Counted from the first letter of the stretch, positions 43,115-53,793 are shown. The stretch is 64,000 nucleotides of DNA from Thermodesulfovibrio yellowstonii DSM 11347 (GCF_000020985.1 NC_011296.1:496001-560000), one strand, 5' to 3'. Numbers and translations: made by a program. Notes: generated from the letters alone by a model not told the origin.

Positions 43115-45211
43115 TCACTCCTCTGCCTTTGCCTGACGTTCTTTTTGCCTCTGCTCAATTATTTTCTGGGCAATATGAGAGGGCACTTCCTCATAATGGG
43201 AAAACTCCATTGAGTAAATTCCTCTTCCCGATGTCATACTGTGAAGCTGATTGGCATAGGTAAGCATCTCTGCCATTGGCACAAGGGCTGTTATCTTTTG
43301 ATTTCCTCCAGCCTGTGGGTCAACGCCCTGAACCTTGCCTCTACGGGAGTTAAGGTCTCCAATGATTGTTCCCAGTGTTTCATCAGGCACGATTATTTCA
43401 GCTTTCATGATTGGTTCAAGCAATACGGGTTTTGCATCCATAAAGGCTTTTTTAAGAGCAAGAGCACCAGCTATTTTGAAAGCCATTTCAGAGGAATCTA
43501 CAGGATGATAAGAACCATCATAGAGAGTTACTTTTATGTCAATTATTGGATAGTATGCAAGTATTCCTTCTTTCATCGTCTCAATTATGCCTTTCTCAAC
43601 AGCAGGGCGATACTGTTGCGGAATAACACCTCCTACGATTTTATCAACAAACTCATAGCCGCCTCCTCTTGGAAGAGGTTCTATCTGAATCCAGCAGTCT
43701 CCATACTGGCCTCTTCCACCAGACTGCTTTTTATATTTGCCCTGGGCAGAAGCAGAGGCTCTGATTGTCTCTCTGTATGGAACTTTTGGTGCCATTAGGT
43801 TAACTTCAACACCAAATTTTCTTTTAAGTTTTTCCAGAGCAACTTCTATATGAACCTGTCCCATTCCACTTAGAATCATATCCTTAGACTCTTCATCCCT
43901 TGAAAACTTAAGAGTAGGGTCTTCCTCAAGAAGTTTATGTAACCCTGCGCTGACCTTTTCCTCATCACCCCTTGTTTTTGGTGCAATTGCATAGGAGATA
44001 ATAGGCTCGGAGAATCTTACCTCTGGAAGCAGAATCGGATTATTTTCATCGCAAAGAGTGTGTCCTGTGAGAGTATCCTTTAGTTTTACTGTAGCTACAA
44101 TCTCACCATGTCCTGCTTTCTGGCAGGGATTTTGTGTTTTGCCGAGTATGTAGTAAATCTGGCCAATCCTTTCCTTTGTGCCTGTGTTGGGATTAAGAAC
44201 TGTAGAGTCAGCCTTAAGCACACCTGAGAAAACTCTTATGTATGATATTTTGCCTGCAAAAGGGTCTATGGTGGTTTTGAAAACATAAGCAGCAAGCGGA
44301 GCTGTTTCGGAGGGTTCTCTTTTTGCTTCGCTGCCATCTTTTGGATTAATGCCTTTTATAGGATATATATTTGCTCTTTCCTGTGGGTCTGGAAGAGCGA
44401 GAATTATGCTATCAAGTAAAGCATCAACTCCTATGCCCAGCAAGGCTGAACCAGCAAGGACAGGGATGAATCTGCGGGCAATTGAGGCATCATGAAGCCC
44501 TTTTCTTAATTCCTCCTCGGTGAGCTCTCCTCCTTCAAGATACTTTTCGAGCAGGCTATCATCAAGCTCCGCAATTTTCTCTACGAATTTTTTTCTGTAT
44601 TCCTCAACTTTTGATGAAAGCTCGGAAGGGATAGGCACTTCTTTTACTGATTTTCCATCCTGCTCGTAGGCTTTAAGTGATATAAGGTCTACTATCCCTC
44701 TTAAGCCAGGACCTTCGCCAATGGGCAGGGTAAGAGGGATTGCCTCCTGACCAAAAACCTTTTCAATCTCTGCAACTGCTCTGTCAAAGGATGCGTTTTC
44801 CTTGTCAAGCTTGTTTACGAAAACTACTCTTGGAAGGTCGTAGTCATCGCAGTATTTCCATATTCTTTCAGTTTCAGCTTTAACACCCGAAAGGGCACTG
44901 ACAATGACAACAGCGCCGTCGGAAACTCGAAGGGCATTCTTTGTATCTTCAAGAAAGTTAACAAAGCCAGGTGTATCTATAATGTTAATTCTGTGCTCTT
45001 TGTAATCACAGTAAGCAACTTTGCAACTCAGTGTCATATTTCTTGCAAGCTCTTCAGGTTCATAATCAATTACTTTGCCTGTTGTCTCGCCTGTAGTTAC
45101 TCTGTCAATTTGCCCTGTTTTAAAAAGTATCTGCTCTGCAAGTTTGGTATTCCCTGCACCTGCATGGGCTACAATTGCTACATTTCTAATTTTTGTAATG
45201 TCTCTACTCAT
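43115..45211 (-). CDS. Elongation factor G paralogue (EF-G2 type) with altered P-loop
   Basis: A 698-aa translational GTPase with all five EF-G domains. G3 is DTPGFVNF, G4 is VNKLDKE, and domain IV/V blocks VPYRETI, GGRGQYGDCWI, EPIMKAEIIVPDETLG and LNSRRGKVQG are present. The P-loop reads AHAGAGNTKLAEQ (15-27): the GKT lysine is Asn21. The adjacent Lys23 might substitute, or the protein may hydrolyse GTP poorly. EF-G2-type proteins are usually dispensable paralogues; the main EF-G is not in this window. The start has a GAGGAGGGGG site. Confidence 0.88.
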   Translation of the reverse strand: MSRDITKIRNVAIVAHAGAGNTKLAEQILFKTGQIDRVTTGETTGKVIDYEPEELARNMTLSCKVAYCDYKEHRINIIDTPGFVNFLEDTKNALRVSDGAVVIVSALSGVKAETERIWKYCDDYDLPRVVFVNKLDKENASFDRAVAEIEKVFGQEAIPLTLPIGEGPGLRGIVDLISLKAYEQDGKSVKEVPIPSELSSKVEEYRKKFVEKIAELDDSLLEKYLEGGELTEEELRKGLHDASIARRFIPVLAGSALLGIGVDALLDSIILALPDPQERANIYPIKGINPKDGSEAKREPSETAPLAAYVFKTTIDPFAGKISYIRVFSGVLKADSTVLNPNTGTKERIGQIYYILGKTQNPCQKAGHGEIVATVKLKDTLTGHTLCDENNPILLPEVRFSEPIISYAIAPKTRGDEEKVSAGLHKLLEEDPTLKFSRDEESKDMILSGMGQVHIEVALEKLKRKFGVEVNLMAPKVPYRETIRASASAQGKYKKQSGGRGQYGDCWIQIEPLPRGGGYEFVDKIVGGVIPQQYRPAVEKGIIETMKEGILAYYPIIDIKVTLYDGSYHPVDSSEMAFKIAGALALKKAFMDAKPVLLEPIMKAEIIVPDETLGTIIGDLNSRRGKVQGVDPQAGGNQKITALVPMAEMLTYANQLHSMTSGRGIYSMEFSHYEEVPSHIAQKIIEQRQKERQAKAEE

Positions 45212-45240
45212 AAAACCCCCTCCTCGTATTTTTCAAATTT

Positions 45241-46533
45241 CTATCCAAACACTCTCCTGTAAATATGGTCTATGTTTCTTGTGTAATAGTTTAGCTCAAA
45301 AATGTTTTTTATTTCATCTTCATTGAGATACTTCCTCACTTCTTCGTCCTTAAGAAGAAGCTCCATGAATGGTATGCCTTCTTTCCAGCTCCGCATAGCA
45401 TTGGACTGGACAATTTTGTATGATTCCTCACGGGTAAGCCCCTTCTCTACAAGAGCAAGTAATACCCGCTGAGAGTTGTATAGACCAAAGCTAAGTTCAA
45501 TGTTTTTAAGCATCCGTTCTGGATAAACCCTCAAGTCTTTGATTATTCCGTAGAGTCTATTAAGCATATAGTCAACAAGGATGCAGTTGTCGGGAATTAT
45601 TACTCTCTCAACAGATGAGTGGGATATGTCCCTGTCATGCCAGAGTGCAATGTTTTCATAGGCTGTAAAGGCATTGCTTCTGACAAGGCGGGCAAGTCCA
45701 CTTAGGTTTTCGCAGCCCACAGGGTTTCTCTTATGAGGCATGGCAGAGGAGCCTTTCTGTCCTTCTGTAAATGGTTCTTCTGCCTCTAAAACTTCGGTTC
45801 TCTGTAAATGCCTTATCTCAACAGCAATCTTTTCAATCATGGCAGCAATAAGGGCAAGCACACTTAAAAACTCTGCATGTCTATCCCTTTGCACAACCTG
45901 AGTTGCCACAGGCTCAGGCTTAAGCCCGAGTTTCTTAAGGGCAATCTCTTCAATCTCTGGTGGCATGTTTGAGAATGTCCCAACAGCACCTGAGATTTTA
46001 CCGACTGAAATTCTATCAATTGCTGAAGCGAGTCTATCAATATTTCTTCCTGCTTCCTCATACCATAGAGCAAATCTCAAACCAAAACTTGTAGGCTCTG
46101 CGTGAACTCCGTGACTTCTTCCCATGCATATTGTATCTTTGTATTGAAATGCCTTATCTTTAAATAATTCCTTAATCCTTTTCAAATCCTCCATTATCAA
46201 CTCTCCAGCCTCTTTCATAAGCAATGCCTGGGCAGTATCAACGACATCAGAAGATGTCAGTCCCATGTGAATATATCTGGATACAGTCCCAACTTTTTCA
46301 GCCACAGCAGTCAAAAAAGCTATCACATCGTGCTTGACAGTTGCTTCAATCTCATCAATCCTTTTAAGGTCAAAGTCTGCCTTTTCTTTTATCTCCCGTA
46401 AAGCTTCCTCAGGAATCTTTCCAAGCTCAGCCCATGCCTCACATACAGCAATCTCAACAAGAAGCCATTTCCTGAACTTGTTCTCATCGCTCCAGATGTT
46501 TCCCATCTCTTTTCTTGTGTATCTCTGTATCAT
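45241..46533 (-). CDS. purB: Adenylosuccinate lyase
   Basis: Works twice in purine synthesis (SAICAR and adenylosuccinate cleavage). The 430-aa protein begins MIQRYTRKEMGNIWSDENKF and carries HDVIAFLTAVAE, the TSSDVVDTA block and the signature SSAMPHKRNPVGCENLSGLA. ATG 46533 follows GGAGGAGG at the correct distance and is preferred to TTG 46539. It overlaps the truB stop region. Confidence 0.95.
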   Translation of the reverse strand: MIQRYTRKEMGNIWSDENKFRKWLLVEIAVCEAWAELGKIPEEALREIKEKADFDLKRIDEIEATVKHDVIAFLTAVAEKVGTVSRYIHMGLTSSDVVDTAQALLMKEAGELIMEDLKRIKELFKDKAFQYKDTICMGRSHGVHAEPTSFGLRFALWYEEAGRNIDRLASAIDRISVGKISGAVGTFSNMPPEIEEIALKKLGLKPEPVATQVVQRDRHAEFLSVLALIAAMIEKIAVEIRHLQRTEVLEAEEPFTEGQKGSSAMPHKRNPVGCENLSGLARLVRSNAFTAYENIALWHDRDISHSSVERVIIPDNCILVDYMLNRLYGIIKDLRVYPERMLKNIELSFGLYNSQRVLLALVEKGLTREESYKIVQSNAMRSWKEGIPFMELLLKDEEVRKYLNEDEIKNIFELNYYTRNIDHIYRRVFG

Positions 46534-46535
46534 TA

Positions 46536-47444
46536 TCAAACCTCCTCCCAGATAATTCTTTCAGGTTTTATAATTACGCCATTGCCATAGCCTATTCCAA
46601 GAATTTTACCCCTGGTGTCTTTTACTTTAACCCAGCCTGCTGGAACTATTCCAGAGGGTATTTTCACTGGATTGCCGTTAAGAAATCTCGGAATGATATA
46701 ATCCTGCATTGTAACAGATGGCAGAAAATATAAAGCTTGGTCTATGGAGAAAATACCCTTCTTAGGCTGAAAGCTGAAGGCTGAAGAGTCAAGATTATTT
46801 GAGATTAAACTCTTTAACTCCTCTAACTCTATTGACTCCTCCACTCTAAACTCTCCAATCCTTGTTCTTGTGAGCTCTACTATATGCGCTCCTATACGGA
46901 GTTTCTCTCCTATATCGTGACAGAGAGACCTCACATATGTTCCCTTGCTGCATACTACTCTGAATGTCACAAAGGGTGGTTCAAAACTTTCTATTTTAAT
47001 TGAATGGATAATCACCTTCTTTGGTTTTCTCTCTATTTCAACACCCTTTCTTGCAAGTTCATGAAGGGGTTTGCCTCCTACCTTTACTGCCGAATACATA
47101 GGTGGTATCTGCATTATCTCTCCAGTGAACTCCTCAAGGATGCTCTCAACTTGCTCTCTTTCAAGCTTAAAATCCTCAACCACTCTCACAATTTTCCCCT
47201 CAGCATCATAGGTATCTGTTGAAATTCCAAATTTTGCCTTAAAGACATACTCCTTCTCAAGTTCCATCAAAAAAGGTGTAATCTTGGTCGCTTCATTTAT
47301 ACATACAATCAAAATCCCTGTTGCCATAGGATCAAGTGTTCCTGCATGCCCTGCTTTTTTGACTTTTAAAATCTTTTTTACCTTAGTAACAGTATCTTGG
47401 CTTGTAAAACCTTTTGGTTTATTAAGAACTACCACTGCGTTCAT
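46536..47444 (-). CDS. truB: tRNA pseudouridine(55) synthase
   Basis: Forms pseudouridine 55 in the T loop. The 302-aa protein has VVLNKPKGFTSQDTV, the catalytic Asp in AGHAGTLDPMATGIL, and IPPMYSAVKVGGKPLHELAR. A C-terminal PUA-like domain follows (IIPRFLNGNPV, GWVKVKDTRGKILGIGYG). It overlaps the lptD stop by 23 bases. Confidence 0.95.
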   Translation of the reverse strand: MNAVVVLNKPKGFTSQDTVTKVKKILKVKKAGHAGTLDPMATGILIVCINEATKITPFLMELEKEYVFKAKFGISTDTYDAEGKIVRVVEDFKLEREQVESILEEFTGEIMQIPPMYSAVKVGGKPLHELARKGVEIERKPKKVIIHSIKIESFEPPFVTFRVVCSKGTYVRSLCHDIGEKLRIGAHIVELTRTRIGEFRVEESIELEELKSLISNNLDSSAFSFQPKKGIFSIDQALYFLPSVTMQDYIIPRFLNGNPVKIPSGIVPAGWVKVKDTRGKILGIGYGNGVIIKPERIIWEEV

Positions 47445-49521
47445 AAACTCTTATTGGACCTAATCCTTTCAATTCAAAAATTACAAGAAAACTAAACTCA
47501 GAGGTTTTTCTTCCTTGTATTTCAACAGGTCTTCTTGTGATTGCAATATTTGTTGCCCAGCAAGATTGAGTATATTTTATGTTTAATGAGCTATCTCTTA
47601 ATCCAGGACCTTTAGCATCATAGTTTAAATTTGCTGTAAATGACCACTTTTCTGAAAGTTTTTTGGCTATTGCTAAGGCGTATGTCTTAACTCCCCCTTC
47701 TTTTTCCTGTGAGTTATACTGGTCTCTTAATGTAGGAGACCAGAGATAAGCAGGAGAAAGTGCACCGTCTTTGGTATATCGTTCACTTAATGAGAAAGAT
47801 GTTGTTTCATCTGGAGAAAAACTTATATCACTGTTAAATCTTTCCATTCTTTTTTTTGCTATATTCTGATATGTATCAAATCCGAAACTTATTTTCCATA
47901 AGGATATTCTTCCTTCAAATAAAATCGGATATAACTTATCCCATTCATTTTTTGCTCTGAAATCATATACTTGGGCAATTCTTGCTTGGATATTAAAACT
48001 TTTAAAGTTTAATTTGTTATACACACCAGCTCTTAAAAGTGCTGTGTCATCAATTGCTTCAGTATCTTTTAAAATCGGAGGCTTACCATTAACTCCTATA
48101 AAAACTCCTTCCACAAATGGCTCAACCAGATGAGTGAAATTTTCTCCTCTTTTATAAAACCTCATAAAACTTTTTGCATTATATTGAATCATTTCTCTAT
48201 GAGAAGTATCCTCATAAGGAGATGTGTTTTCAAGATTATAAAAAGTTTCTTTTAATCCTAAGCTCTGTGTTAGTTTAACACTATCTCCCATACTATGACT
48301 TATTTGAGGGCTTATCTCAAATCTTTGCCCTTTAAGTCCGTCTTCTTTATAAAACTCAGCCAGATTAGTATTGAAATTTATATTGAATTGTCCAAGTTTA
48401 TATGGATAAACAACATATCCAAGTTCTGCTTTTCCCGGAGGACTTATACCTCCTTCTTTTAAATCCTTCCACCCTTGTCCAAGCAAATAAAATCTTGATT
48501 GAACCCCTGGTATAGAAAGCTCCAGAGAAGACTGCAAGAATCTATCATATCTTGCAGCAAGGTCTTTCCCATATTCTTTAAAAAGAAATGTATTTGAAGC
48601 TGAACGAACATCTCCGTATTCCCTGTAAAAATCATTCTTATTGACATAGTTTAAATCTGCCAGCAAGTCAACTCCCTTAAATTTCTGAAGATGAATTCCT
48701 CGTAATTCAATATATTCTTTATTAAGTTTCCTGTCCTTGATCTGATATCCATACCACATCCCCTTTGTATCAAAATCCATGTATCTGTATTCAATTCCTT
48801 TACCAAGTCCTATTTTTGAAAAATAGTCAAGATAAAATGTGGCATCTTTATTACTATCAATCACAAGATAATAGGCAGGGCTTAAACGAACTCCGCGAGT
48901 ATTTGAATTTCCAAATTTAAATGGTAAAAATCCGGATTTTTTTGTGCTTCCACCAGGACCCCAGAACACAGGAGAAAAAAGAATAGGCACATCTTTGACT
49001 TTAAAAGTAGTAATTTTTGATGTTAATGTATCATCAACCACAAGGTCAACAAACTCCCCTGTAAAACACCATGGTTGTGCAGTATCTGGCTCTGGTTCAC
49101 AAGTTGAAAAAGTTGCTTTTTTAGCTTTGTATTTAATCTCGCTCAGCCTTTCAATCTCAGATGCTTTTATCCACATATCCTGCTTTTTTATATGAAGAAG
49201 AGCATTTTTTAAAAGACCTGTTTTTTTATCCCTGTTAAGTTTTCCTTCTTCAGCCCATGCAGTAATTTCGTCATCGTCATAGTAAAGGTCTCCATAGGCT
49301 TCTATATCACCTGTATTTTCATAATAAATTACTTTTTGTGCTTTAAGATCAAAGGTTATATCGCTCATATAGACATCACCAATTGCAATAATTTTTTTTT
49401 CTTCGTCAAAGTATTCTAATGTTTCAGAGATTATCTCTGTAGCAAAGGAAATACGAGCAATAAAAAAAAGAAACAGTATTATACAAAACAAAAGAAAATG
49501 CCTGGAGATAATAATTTTCAT
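47422..49521 (-). CDS. lptD: LPS-assembly protein LptD
   Basis: Outer-membrane barrel that inserts lipopolysaccharide. The 699-aa protein has a signal peptide (LLFCIILFLFFIARISFA), an OstA/LptA-like N-terminal beta-jellyroll (IAIGDVYMSDITFDLKAQKV), and the LptD barrel domain (FSPVFWGPGGSTKKSGFLP, GNSNTRGVRLSPAYYL). Its presence shows a Gram-negative (diderm) envelope. It overlaps folC by four bases and truB by 23. Confidence 0.92.
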   Translation of the reverse strand: MKIIISRHFLLFCIILFLFFIARISFATEIISETLEYFDEEKKIIAIGDVYMSDITFDLKAQKVIYYENTGDIEAYGDLYYDDDEITAWAEEGKLNRDKKTGLLKNALLHIKKQDMWIKASEIERLSEIKYKAKKATFSTCEPEPDTAQPWCFTGEFVDLVVDDTLTSKITTFKVKDVPILFSPVFWGPGGSTKKSGFLPFKFGNSNTRGVRLSPAYYLVIDSNKDATFYLDYFSKIGLGKGIEYRYMDFDTKGMWYGYQIKDRKLNKEYIELRGIHLQKFKGVDLLADLNYVNKNDFYREYGDVRSASNTFLFKEYGKDLAARYDRFLQSSLELSIPGVQSRFYLLGQGWKDLKEGGISPPGKAELGYVVYPYKLGQFNINFNTNLAEFYKEDGLKGQRFEISPQISHSMGDSVKLTQSLGLKETFYNLENTSPYEDTSHREMIQYNAKSFMRFYKRGENFTHLVEPFVEGVFIGVNGKPPILKDTEAIDDTALLRAGVYNKLNFKSFNIQARIAQVYDFRAKNEWDKLYPILFEGRISLWKISFGFDTYQNIAKKRMERFNSDISFSPDETTSFSLSERYTKDGALSPAYLWSPTLRDQYNSQEKEGGVKTYALAIAKKLSEKWSFTANLNYDAKGPGLRDSSLNIKYTQSCWATNIAITRRPVEIQGRKTSEFSFLVIFELKGLGPIRVYERSGSS

Positions 49522-50834
49522 AAAATTTCTCCAAGACTTCTATGCAATGTTTTTTCTCCAAGACGCTCTTTTATTTCACCAACCAGATATGCTGAGCCTG
49601 TGCAGAGGACATATATGTCTGAATTATTCTTACAAAGTGAAATGGCATTTCTAAATGCTTCCAAAGGTTCAGGAACAAAATCTATTTTTTTATCATTTAG
49701 TCTTTTCAGTAATTCTTTATATGTCAGAGCTCTTTCATAATTAGGGACTGTAAAAATCATTTTATATGCATAATTTTCAAAACATTTTATAAATTCATTT
49801 ACATTTTTATCTCGCATCATTGCAAAAACTACTACAGGTTTTTTATCTGTAAGAGTTTTTAATGATTTTATCAAAACCTCCGCAGCATCAGGATTATGTG
49901 CTATATCAAAGACAGCAAGAGGTTTATCATAGATTATTTCAAGTCTGCCTGGTATTTTTACATTTTTTAATCCTTCTTTGATTGCATTTTCATTATACAT
50001 GGGATATATGTTAATAAAAGCCTTTAATGCTACAGAGACATTTTCAAGTTGATGAAAGCCTGTAAGAGGCAAGAATAAGTTAGACTGAAGGCTTGAGGTT
50101 GAAGGCTGAAAACTAAAGGGATAAAAATCAAAGACAATTCCCTCAAGGCTCATTGACTTTAATACACCTATGAAATCTCTGTCGTAAATAAATAATGGTG
50201 ACTCCATCTCTTCTGCTTTTTTTATAATCACTTTCTCTACTTCTTTTTTCTGAGATGAAGATACTACTGGTATCCCGTTTTTTATGATTCCTGCTTTTTC
50301 TTTTGCAATAGAGGCTAAATCAGCACCTAAAAACTCCTGATGGTCAAGTCCTATGTTTGTTATTACAGATATCAGAGGATTTACCACATTTGTGGCATCA
50401 AGCCTTCCTCCCATACCTGTTTCAATCACTGCATATTCAATACCTTTTTCTTTAAAATATTGAAGTGCCATTACTGTTACATACTCAAAAAAGGTAAGTT
50501 CATCTGAAAAAGGTTTTATTTTTTCAATAAGATGTTCAACTTCTTCTTCAGAGATTTCAATATCATTGACAATTATTCTTTCTGTAAATCTTGTAAGATG
50601 AGGAGAGGTGAAAAGTCCAACACTCAGTCCTTGAGCTCTTATAAGACAATATATGATTTTAGAAACAGAACCCTTACCATTTGTTCCTGCAATATGAATT
50701 GATTTGAAGGAATGATGAGGGTTGCCAAGTTTTTCAAGTACTGAAATAACTCTATTAAGTCCAAGTTTTATGCCATTTGTTCTTTTTTTATAAAGCTCAT
50801 TTATCAACTCTTTATATTTCATCCTCTTTGTCAT
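49518..50834 (-). CDS. folC: Folylpolyglutamate/dihydrofolate synthase
   Basis: A 438-aa Mur-ligase-fold enzyme that adds glutamate to folates. The ATP loop IAGTNGKGSVSKIIYCL lies near 46-62, the metal/ATP region IETGMGGRLDATNVV near 138, and TNIGLDHQEFLGADLASIAKEKAGI follows. It overlaps accD by four bases (ATGA) and lptD by four. Confidence 0.93.
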   Translation of the reverse strand: MTKRMKYKELINELYKKRTNGIKLGLNRVISVLEKLGNPHHSFKSIHIAGTNGKGSVSKIIYCLIRAQGLSVGLFTSPHLTRFTERIIVNDIEISEEEVEHLIEKIKPFSDELTFFEYVTVMALQYFKEKGIEYAVIETGMGGRLDATNVVNPLISVITNIGLDHQEFLGADLASIAKEKAGIIKNGIPVVSSSQKKEVEKVIIKKAEEMESPLFIYDRDFIGVLKSMSLEGIVFDFYPFSFQPSTSSLQSNLFLPLTGFHQLENVSVALKAFINIYPMYNENAIKEGLKNVKIPGRLEIIYDKPLAVFDIAHNPDAAEVLIKSLKTLTDKKPVVVFAMMRDKNVNEFIKCFENYAYKMIFTVPNYERALTYKELLKRLNDKKIDFVPEPLEAFRNAISLCKNNSDIYVLCTGSAYLVGEIKERLGEKTLHRSLGEIL

Positions 50835-51805
50835 TTAGAGTCTGAATTGGACGAAGAAGAATTTTTACCTGTATGCTGTTCAGTATTCTTGTTTTCTTGA
50901 ATAACATTAAAGGACGATTCAGGGTCATGGATGTTTTTAAGATTTTGGCTGTTGCTGTTATATGAAGTTGATACAGGCATAAGAATCTCAATAAGTCTAT
51001 GAATTGTATTTTTTAATTCTTTTCTTTCTACAATGATATCAACCATTCCGTGTTCAAGTAAAAATTCTGCCCTCTGAAATCCTTCAGGTAGCTGCTGTTT
51101 GATTGTTTCCTGAATAACTCTCGGACCTGCAAAACCTATAAGACTTTTGGGTTCTGCAATGATTATATCGCCAAGCATTGCAAAGGATGCTGTAACTCCA
51201 CCAAATGTCGGGTCTGCTAAGACAGAAATATACAGAAGTCCTGCTTCTTTAACTCTTCCAATTGCCTGAGATGTTTTCGCCATCTGCATGAGAGAAAACA
51301 TGCCTTCCTGCATTCTCGCACCACCTGATGATGAGATTATTATTAAAGGAAGTTGTCGCTCAACTGCTCTTTCTGCTGCTCGTGTTACTTTTTCTCCAAC
51401 AACTGTTCCCATGCTTCCACCCATAAAGGAAAAATCAAGAACAGCGATTACTACATCTCTTCCATTGATTTTTGCATCTCCATATATTGCTGCCTCTTTA
51501 AGTCCTGTCTTTTTTTCGTTTTCCTGTAATCGGTCATTATAAGGCATTGTATCTTTAAATTCAAGAGGATCAGGGCTTCTAATATCAGAGTCAAGTTCTG
51601 TAAAACTTCCGGTATCTGTTATAAGAGAAATTCTTTCTTTTGCTGAAATTCTGAAATGATACTGACATTTTGGGCAAACTTTAAGATTATTTTCAAGTTC
51701 TTTTCTATAAATTATTTCTTTACAATTTTCACATTTCACCCATAATCCTTCAGGAATTTTTACTTTTTTGTCTATTTTAGGCTCTTTTCTTTTAAACCAT
51801 GCCAT
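50831..51805 (-). CDS. accD: Acetyl-CoA carboxylase carboxyltransferase, beta subunit
   Basis: Half of the carboxyltransferase that makes malonyl-CoA with AccA. The 324-aa protein begins with a Cys4 zinc ribbon (CENCKEIIYRKELENNLKVCPKC), followed by the crotonase-like core (SSSGGARMQEGMFSLMQMAKT, FAGPRVIQETIKQQLPEGFQ). The last 45 residues are a low-complexity Ser/Asn tail not typical of the family. It overlaps trpA by one base (TAATG). Confidence 0.94.
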   Translation of the reverse strand: MAWFKRKEPKIDKKVKIPEGLWVKCENCKEIIYRKELENNLKVCPKCQYHFRISAKERISLITDTGSFTELDSDIRSPDPLEFKDTMPYNDRLQENEKKTGLKEAAIYGDAKINGRDVVIAVLDFSFMGGSMGTVVGEKVTRAAERAVERQLPLIIISSSGGARMQEGMFSLMQMAKTSQAIGRVKEAGLLYISVLADPTFGGVTASFAMLGDIIIAEPKSLIGFAGPRVIQETIKQQLPEGFQRAEFLLEHGMVDIIVERKELKNTIHRLIEILMPVSTSYNSNSQNLKNIHDPESSFNVIQENKNTEQHTGKNSSSSNSDSK

Positions 51806-52584
51806 TATATTGCCTCTCTGAGAGATTTAATGAATTCAGAAGCCTTTTCAGGTTTTTCATGAAAAATTTTTACAATTGCACTTCCCACAATTACTCCATC
51901 AGCAATTCGAGAAATATATTTTGCTTCTTCTGGTTTACTGACTCCAAAGCCTACACAAACAGGTTTTCCAAAACTTTTTACAAAATTTATATGGTCATTG
52001 AAAGATTTATCAAGGCTAAGTGTAGTGCCTGTTATTCCTGTTATTGAAACATAGTAAACAAAACCTGTTGAGGCTTTTACAATTTTCTTTACTCTCTCAG
52101 GAGTTGATGTTGGTGCTACAAGAAATATTGTATCAATACCGTATTTCTTCGCAAATGTTCTGTAATACTTAGACTCTTCAACTGTTAGATCAGGAAAAAT
52201 AACTCCACCAACATTTACTCCCTTTGCATCATGAAAAAATCTTTCAATTCCGTAACAGAAAACAGGATTTAAATAAGTCATAAGAATTATGGGTGTATTA
52301 ATACTTTTTTTAAAATCCTCAAGAAAATTCAATATCTTACGTAAGGTTGTTCCAGAGTTTAATGCTCTTTCTGCTGCTTTTTGTATTGTCGGTCCATCAG
52401 CAAGAGGATCTGAAAAGGGAACGCCAAGCTCTATTAGGTCTGCTCCTGCCTGTTCAAGTATTTTTAGTCTCTTTGCAGTTTCCTCAAGATTTGGGTCTCC
52501 TGCCATAATATATGGAATAAAGGCTTTTTTACCCTGATTTTTTATCTCTTCAATTTTTTTTCTAACTGCGAATCCTTGTTTCAT
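51805..52584 (-). CDS. trpA: Tryptophan synthase alpha subunit
   Basis: Cleaves indole-3-glycerol phosphate to indole, which tunnels to TrpB. The 259-aa TIM barrel has [20 protein letters not shown] (with the catalytic Asp), the Glu-bearing [12 protein letters not shown] segment, and [10 protein letters not shown]. It overlaps trpB by four bases. No trpC or trpF is adjacent. Confidence 0.96.
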   Translation of the reverse strand: MKQGFAVRKKIEEIKNQGKKAFIPYIMAGDPNLEETAKRLKILEQAGADLIELGVPFSDPLADGPTIQKAAERALNSGTTLRKILNFLEDFKKSINTPIILMTYLNPVFCYGIERFFHDAKGVNVGGVIFPDLTVEESKYYRTFAKKYGIDTIFLVAPTSTPERVKKIVKASTGFVYYVSITGITGTTLSLDKSFNDHINFVKSFGKPVCVGFGVSKPEEAKYISRIADGVIVGSAIVKIFHEKPEKASEFIKSLREAI

Positions 52585-53780
52585 ATTTTTGTTTTTCCAT
52601 CTCCTCCTTTGATTCTCGCCACCTCTTGCACATCCTTGTCACCTCTACCTGAGAGGTTTACAATTATTATTGAATCCTTTGACATTTTTGGTGCTATCTT
52701 TATTGCTTCAGCTACAGCATGGGCTGACTCAAGAGCTGGAATAATTCCTTCAAGTCTGCTTAAAAGTTCAAAGGCTTCTAAAGCCTCCTCATCATTAGCA
52801 TAGGTGTATTTTACTCTTCCTGTATCTTTCAGATAGGCATGTTCAGGACCAACAGAGGCATAATCAAGCCCAGCAGAGACAGAATGTGTTTGAAGGATAT
52901 TACCATCTTCATTTTCCAAAACATAGCTAAGACATCCTTGAAAAATTCCCTTTGCTCCTCCTGCAAATCTGGCTGCATGAAGCCCTGTTTCTATACCCTT
53001 TCCACCTGCTTCAACACCAATCATCTTTACATCTTTATCATGTAAAAAAGCACTGAAAAGTCCAATTGAGTTACTTCCACCACCAACACAGGCAATAAGA
53101 ACATCTGGAAGCCTGCCTTCTTTATTTAATAGCTGTTTTTTTGCCTCTTTTCCTATAACACTCTGAAAAAATCTGACAAGTAATGGATATGGATGAGGAC
53201 CAAAAACAGTTCCCAAAACATAATGTGTTGTTCTTACATTGGTTGTCCAGTCTCTTAATGCTTCATTTATAGCATCTTTAAGTGTCCTTGAGCCTGTATC
53301 AACAGGGATAACCCTTGCACCAAGAAGGTTCATTCTGAAAACATTAAGTGACTGTCTGCGAATATCCTCTGTTCCCATGTATATGTCACAACTAAGTCCT
53401 ACAAGTGCAGCACCTGTAGCAGTTGCAACTCCATGCTGACCTGCTCCTGTTTCAGCGATAATTCTATCCTTTTTCATGAGTTTGCTTGCAAGTAGAGCTT
53501 GTCCAAGAGCGTTATTTATTTTATGTGCACCTGTATGGGCAAGGTCTTCTCTTTTTAGATAAATTTTTGCACCACCCAGGTGTTCACTTAGCCTTTTTGC
53601 AAAATAAAGAGGGGTAGGGCGACCAACATAGTCTTTAAGAAGAGATTCAAATTCGTTAATAAAATTTTTATCTTTTCTGGCTATGTTGAAAACCTTGTCA
53701 AGTTCTTCAAGAGCGGGCATTAAAGTTTCAGGAACAAAACGGCCCCCGTATAGACCAAAATATCCCTTTTTAATACTCAT
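52581..53780 (-). CDS. trpB: Tryptophan synthase beta subunit
   Basis: PLP enzyme condensing indole and serine. The 399-aa protein has [16 protein letters not shown], the PLP lysine in [17 protein letters not shown], and the phosphate loop [12 protein letters not shown]. It is the first gene of trpB-trpA-accD-folC. The start ATG 53780 lies only seven bases after a TATAAT box without a ribosome-binding site. Confidence 0.96.
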   Translation of the reverse strand: MSIKKGYFGLYGGRFVPETLMPALEELDKVFNIARKDKNFINEFESLLKDYVGRPTPLYFAKRLSEHLGGAKIYLKREDLAHTGAHKINNALGQALLASKLMKKDRIIAETGAGQHGVATATGAALVGLSCDIYMGTEDIRRQSLNVFRMNLLGARVIPVDTGSRTLKDAINEALRDWTTNVRTTHYVLGTVFGPHPYPLLVRFFQSVIGKEAKKQLLNKEGRLPDVLIACVGGGSNSIGLFSAFLHDKDVKMIGVEAGGKGIETGLHAARFAGGAKGIFQGCLSYVLENEDGNILQTHSVSAGLDYASVGPEHAYLKDTGRVKYTYANDEEALEAFELLSRLEGIIPALESAHAVAEAIKIAPKMSKDSIIIVNLSGRGDKDVQEVARIKGGDGKTKI

Positions 53781-53787
53781 GAAAAGT

Positions 53788-53793
53788 ATTATA
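53788..53793 (-). promoter_or_regulatory. -10 box adjoining trpB start
   Basis: TATAAT on the minus strand, seven bases before ATG 53780; no Shine-Dalgarno sequence between. Confidence 0.5.
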
